A stretch of DNA of 64,000 nt from Actinoplanes lobatus (GTDB taxonomy: Bacteria > Actinomycetota > Actinomycetes > Mycobacteriales > Micromonosporaceae), in NCBI RefSeq assembly GCF_014205215.1, contig NZ_JACHNC010000001.1, positions 5,638,501-5,702,500 on the forward strand. The letters are read 5' to 3'. Position 1 is the first letter of the stretch; each line of letters opens with the position of its first letter. The notes beneath the pieces are model-generated. The model did no database searches, was not told the origin of the DNA, and saw only the letters and a list, made by a program, of their open reading frames with translations. The position numbers and the translations under genes were made by a program. Below are positions 61,473-64,000 of this stretch, piece after piece.

Positions 61473-62933
61473 GTGCGCATGCGACTGCGGACGGCGCTGG
61501 TGGCGGGCCTGCTCGTGGCCGTCACGGTCCAGATCCTGCTGCCGATGCTTCCCGGGCCGGCCGGGCTGGGGCTCTGCGACGTGCTGGTCGCCGCCGCGAG
61601 CGGCTACGCGGCCGTCCACTACCGGCGGCGCCTCGGTGATCCGGCCAACTCCCGGCGGATGCGGCTCGCCTTCGGCTGCGGCGCGGTGGCCTGCGGAATC
61701 TGGTCGGTGGCGAACGTGTTGCTGCTCGCCTGGGCGACGGTGCTGCCCGCGGCGGGACCCTGGGGCGTCGTCCTCTCCACGGTCGCCGCGTCGTTCGTAC
61801 CCCTCGCTCTGGTTCTGGCCGGGCCGCGCCTGCGTGGTGTCGCGGCAGTGCGCCGGGCCATCGACGTGGCCGCGGTCTTCGGTGCGGTGTTCGCGCTGGC
61901 CTGGACATACGTGTTCGCCGGCGCGGGCGCCGAGCGGATCACCGAGTGGGGGTACCGGGTGACGCTGGTCGCCTTGCTGGTGTTCGGCGCGGTGGTGGCG
62001 CTCGTGACGCTGGCCGGGTCGGAGCCGGGGCAGAGCGCCAGCGCCCAGCAGCTGCTGGCGGTGGCCACGCTGGTGCAGGCGCTCACCCTGCTGGTCGCCG
62101 CGCACAACGGCCTCGAGGGGCACGCCTGGTGGGCGAACGGGGTGGGCGGCGGCTACATCCTCGCGGCCTGGGCGATGGCCGCGTCCAGCCGCCTGGCCGT
62201 CTCCCGGGCCGGCGTGGACGGCGTCGACACGCTGGTGTTCCGGGCCTGGGCGCTGCTGCCCTACCTGCCGGTGCTGTTCGCGGTGACGCTCGCCGCGGTC
62301 CGCCAGACCCGGACCGGGCACCTCGACCCGGTGCTGGTGTGGCTGCTGCTGGCCAGTTTCACGCTGGTGCTGCTGCGGCAGTTCCTGACCCTGGTCACGG
62401 TGGGCCGGATGGCCGTCGTGCTGGAGGTGCAGAAGTCGGCGCTCGAGCACCGGGCCCACCACGACGGGCTGACCGGGCTGCTGAACCGGGCGGCGTTCGA
62501 GGCGCGGGCGTCGGTCACGCTCGCCGGCGACCACACCGGGGCGACCGCCATGATCCTGGACCTGGACGGATTCAAGCCGGTCAACGACACCCTCGGGCAC
62601 GCGGCCGGCGACGACGTCCTGATCGTGGTGGCCCGGCGGCTGCGCGCCGAACTGCGCCCCGGCGACCTGGTCAGCCGGGTCGGCGGCGACGAGTTCGCGA
62701 TCCTGCTCGCCGGCGCGGACGGCGCCGAGGAGGTGGCCGGGCGGCTGCTGCGCCGCATCGGCGAGCCGATGCGGATCCACGGGCACGACGTCACGGTGGG
62801 CGCGAGCATCGGGCTGGCGACGGCCGGGCCGGGGGAGCGGGTCACCCTCACCGGGTTGTTGCGGCAGGCGGACACCGCGATGTACGCCGCGAAGGCCGCC
62901 GGCAAGGGAACGGTCAGCCGGTCTTCTCGTTGA
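61473..62933 (+). CDS. Membrane diguanylate cyclase (GGDEF)
   Basis: 486 residues. About eight membrane helices cover residues 10-310, followed by a GGDEF domain with DLDGFKPVNDTLGHAAGDDV and RVGGDEFAILL (GGDEF residues 404-408, intact active site), and no EAL domain. It should make c-di-GMP in response to a signal at the membrane. GTG 61473 is well spaced from GGGGA; ATG 61479 is a close alternative. Overlaps the convergent gene by 20 bp. Confidence 0.92.
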   Translation: MRMRLRTALVAGLLVAVTVQILLPMLPGPAGLGLCDVLVAAASGYAAVHYRRRLGDPANSRRMRLAFGCGAVACGIWSVANVLLLAWATVLPAAGPWGVVLSTVAASFVPLALVLAGPRLRGVAAVRRAIDVAAVFGAVFALAWTYVFAGAGAERITEWGYRVTLVALLVFGAVVALVTLAGSEPGQSASAQQLLAVATLVQALTLLVAAHNGLEGHAWWANGVGGGYILAAWAMAASSRLAVSRAGVDGVDTLVFRAWALLPYLPVLFAVTLAAVRQTRTGHLDPVLVWLLLASFTLVLLRQFLTLVTVGRMAVVLEVQKSALEHRAHHDGLTGLLNRAAFEARASVTLAGDHTGATAMILDLDGFKPVNDTLGHAAGDDVLIVVARRLRAELRPGDLVSRVGGDEFAILLAGADGAEEVAGRLLRRIGEPMRIHGHDVTVGASIGLATAGPGERVTLTGLLRQADTAMYAAKAAGKGTVSRSSR

Positions 62934-64000
62934 TGTCGAGCGGCTCCGCGGTGAGAACGTTCGACTTCACGTACGCCAGGTCCAGCGTCACGTCGGTGAA
63001 CCACAGCACCGGCAGGGTCAGCGGCGGCGGCTGCTCCGGGGTGAACGTGACCGGGATCAGCCCGAACAGCTTGCCCTTGAAGGTGGGGCTGTAGAACTCC
63101 ACGTCGCCGTCGAGGACCAGTTCGCCGCTCTCGATGACCGTGGTGGCGTTCCCCGGCTCGTCGATGGTGAGGCTGAACGGCGTGTTCACCACCTTGTCCA
63201 TGGTGAACTTCAGTGACCGGATCGGGCCGTTGGCGGTGGGCACCTCGGCGACCCCGTCGTACGACGAGTTGTACATGGTCACCGAGGCGGCCTTGACCAC
63301 ACCGGGTTTCACGCTGGCGAGGGGGATGTCGCCGTCCTCGGCGAGCAGGCCGACCTGCCGGGCGCCCAGGCACGGGATCTCCTCCGCCGGGTGGGAGGTG
63401 GCCTCCTTTGTGGGCGTCCTATTGGGCGTTGTCGTGGGTGTTGTCGTGGGTGTCTTTTCCGGGGCCGGTGCGGTGGTGGAGGCCGACGGGGTGGGCTCCA
63501 CCTCCTGCTCGTCGTCGTTGCCGCCGATGCCGATCAGGTCGCCGACGCCCTCCCAGAAGTCGTTGATGCCGTCCAGGATCGGGTGATCGCTGGTCTCGGT
63601 CGGTGTCGGCGTCGGCGTGGGTGTGGGTGTGGGTGTGGGTGTGGGGCTTGCGGAGGCGCCGGCCGACGGTGTGACGGTCGGTGTGGCGCTCGGCTTCGCC
63701 GTCGTCGTGGTCGGCGTGGCGCTCGCCTTACGGGACGGCAGACCCTCCGGGCACTCCGCCGCCTCGGCCGGCCGGTTTCCGGCGACCGCCACGGTGGCGG
63801 CCAGCAGCAGCGGCGCCATGATGAGCAGCGCCTTGCGGTGCAGCGAGTGGTGCCCGGTTTCCGGGCCGATGCCGGGAACGATGGTCGGATCCACCGGCGC
63901 CGGCGGGATCTCCCGGGTGGGCCGCTTGCCGGTCCCGGCGCGGGGCGCTCCCCACGCCACCACCAGGGCGCCGCCCACGATCCCGAGCATCATGCCGAGG
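62914..64000 (-). CDS. DUF6114-like protein with extracellular repeat linker; N-terminus outside window
   Basis: The frame is open to the right edge. The first visible residues (LGMMLGIVGGALVVAWGAPR) match the last helix of the DUF6114-like protein at 20688, so helices 1-3 lie outside. After a second hydrophobic segment (ALLIMAPLLLAATVAVAG) comes a Thr/Pro/Ser-rich linker, including a (TP)n run at 63598-63640 on the plus strand, and a beta-rich C-terminal domain ending DLAYVKSNVLTAEPLD. It is a long version with an exported domain. Function unknown. Confidence 0.75.
   Translation of the reverse strand, partial: LGMMLGIVGGALVVAWGAPRAGTGKRPTREIPPAPVDPTIVPGIGPETGHHSLHRKALLIMAPLLLAATVAVAGNRPAEAAECPEGLPSRKASATPTTTTAKPSATPTVTPSAGASASPTPTPTPTPTPTPTPTETSDHPILDGINDFWEGVGDLIGIGGNDDEQEVEPTPSASTTAPAPEKTPTTTPTTTPNRTPTKEATSHPAEEIPCLGARQVGLLAEDGDIPLASVKPGVVKAASVTMYNSSYDGVAEVPTANGPIRSLKFTMDKVVNTPFSLTIDEPGNATTVIESGELVLDGDVEFYSPTFKGKLFGLIPVTFTPEQPPPLTLPVLWFTDVTLDLAYVKSNVLTAEPLDINEKTG

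Overview
The window is about 72% G+C by eye, has frequent GTG/TTG starts, many TetR regulators and secreted polysaccharide-active proteins. It looks like a chromosome segment of a filamentous actinobacterium, most like Micromonosporaceae (Actinoplanes type); this is inferred from composition and gene families, not from a search. There are no rRNA genes, no CRISPR array and no clear prophage. Genes are short operons in both directions, often ended by shared hairpins between convergent pairs.

Layout. 1-9.5 kb: end of a flavohemoprotein, NhaA antiporter, a TetM/OtrA-type ribosomal protection protein with a leader ORF, a Baeyer-Villiger-type monooxygenase with a TetR gene and operator, a decayed IclR gene, a frameshifted SDR, and a WYL regulator. 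10.2-11.8 kb: repeat-rich gene-free mosaic. 12.2-17.5 kb: leucine catabolism end (methylcrotonyl-CoA carboxylase and HMG-CoA lyase) with divergent TetR and an 18-bp operator. 17.5-21.1 kb: secreted proteins of unknown role, TetR, and DUF6230/DUF6114-like proteins. 21.1-23.8 kb: rifamycin phosphotransferase preceded by a rifamycin-associated element. 23.8-25.4 kb: tandem repeats, a lamin-tail protein, mobile repeats. 25.4-33.3 kb: PIG-V-like glycosyltransferase, P450, BNR protein, a three-gene acyl-CoA-type operon with TetR. 33.3-42.3 kb: pectinesterase, GNAT, and a six-gene leftward run (ribA, deaminase, MarR, MFS, DUF488, dipeptidase), kinase, AI-2E family permease. 42.4-48.6 kb: MFS, TetR, a ten-tRNA array, a second repeat mosaic, MFS, DHFR-like protein. 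48.6-64 kb: TPR protein, copper-radical oxidase with ricin domain, branched-chain keto-acid dehydrogenase operon with Lrp regulator, class V aminotransferase, AraC, GGDEF protein, and the C-terminal part of a second DUF6114-like protein.

Two things stand out. First, a 33-codon ORF (44606-44707) lies just before ten closely packed tRNA genes of nine amino-acid specificities. It contains a matching codon for every one of the ten anticodons, and its last codons can pair with the left arm of an intrinsic-terminator-like hairpin that separates it from the tRNAs. This is the layout of a leader-peptide attenuator, here apparently controlling a backup tRNA set. Second, a non-coding element of exactly 266 bp occurs three times (11104, 24935, 45662). 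It has terminal inverted repeats beginning GAGTC, a 4-bp target duplication at each site and a strong central palindrome. Two copies sit at the same site of a repeated sequence in opposite orientations, and the third is inserted in the hairpin loop of a fourth, partial copy.

Functionally, the bkd operon (54.3-57.6 kb) makes branched-chain acyl-CoAs and the mcc/HMG-CoA lyase operon (12.3-16.7 kb) finishes leucine breakdown; the acyl-CoA dehydrogenase step is not in the window. Resistance functions (ribosomal protection, rifamycin phosphotransferase, several MFS pumps) each carry their own visible regulatory signals.
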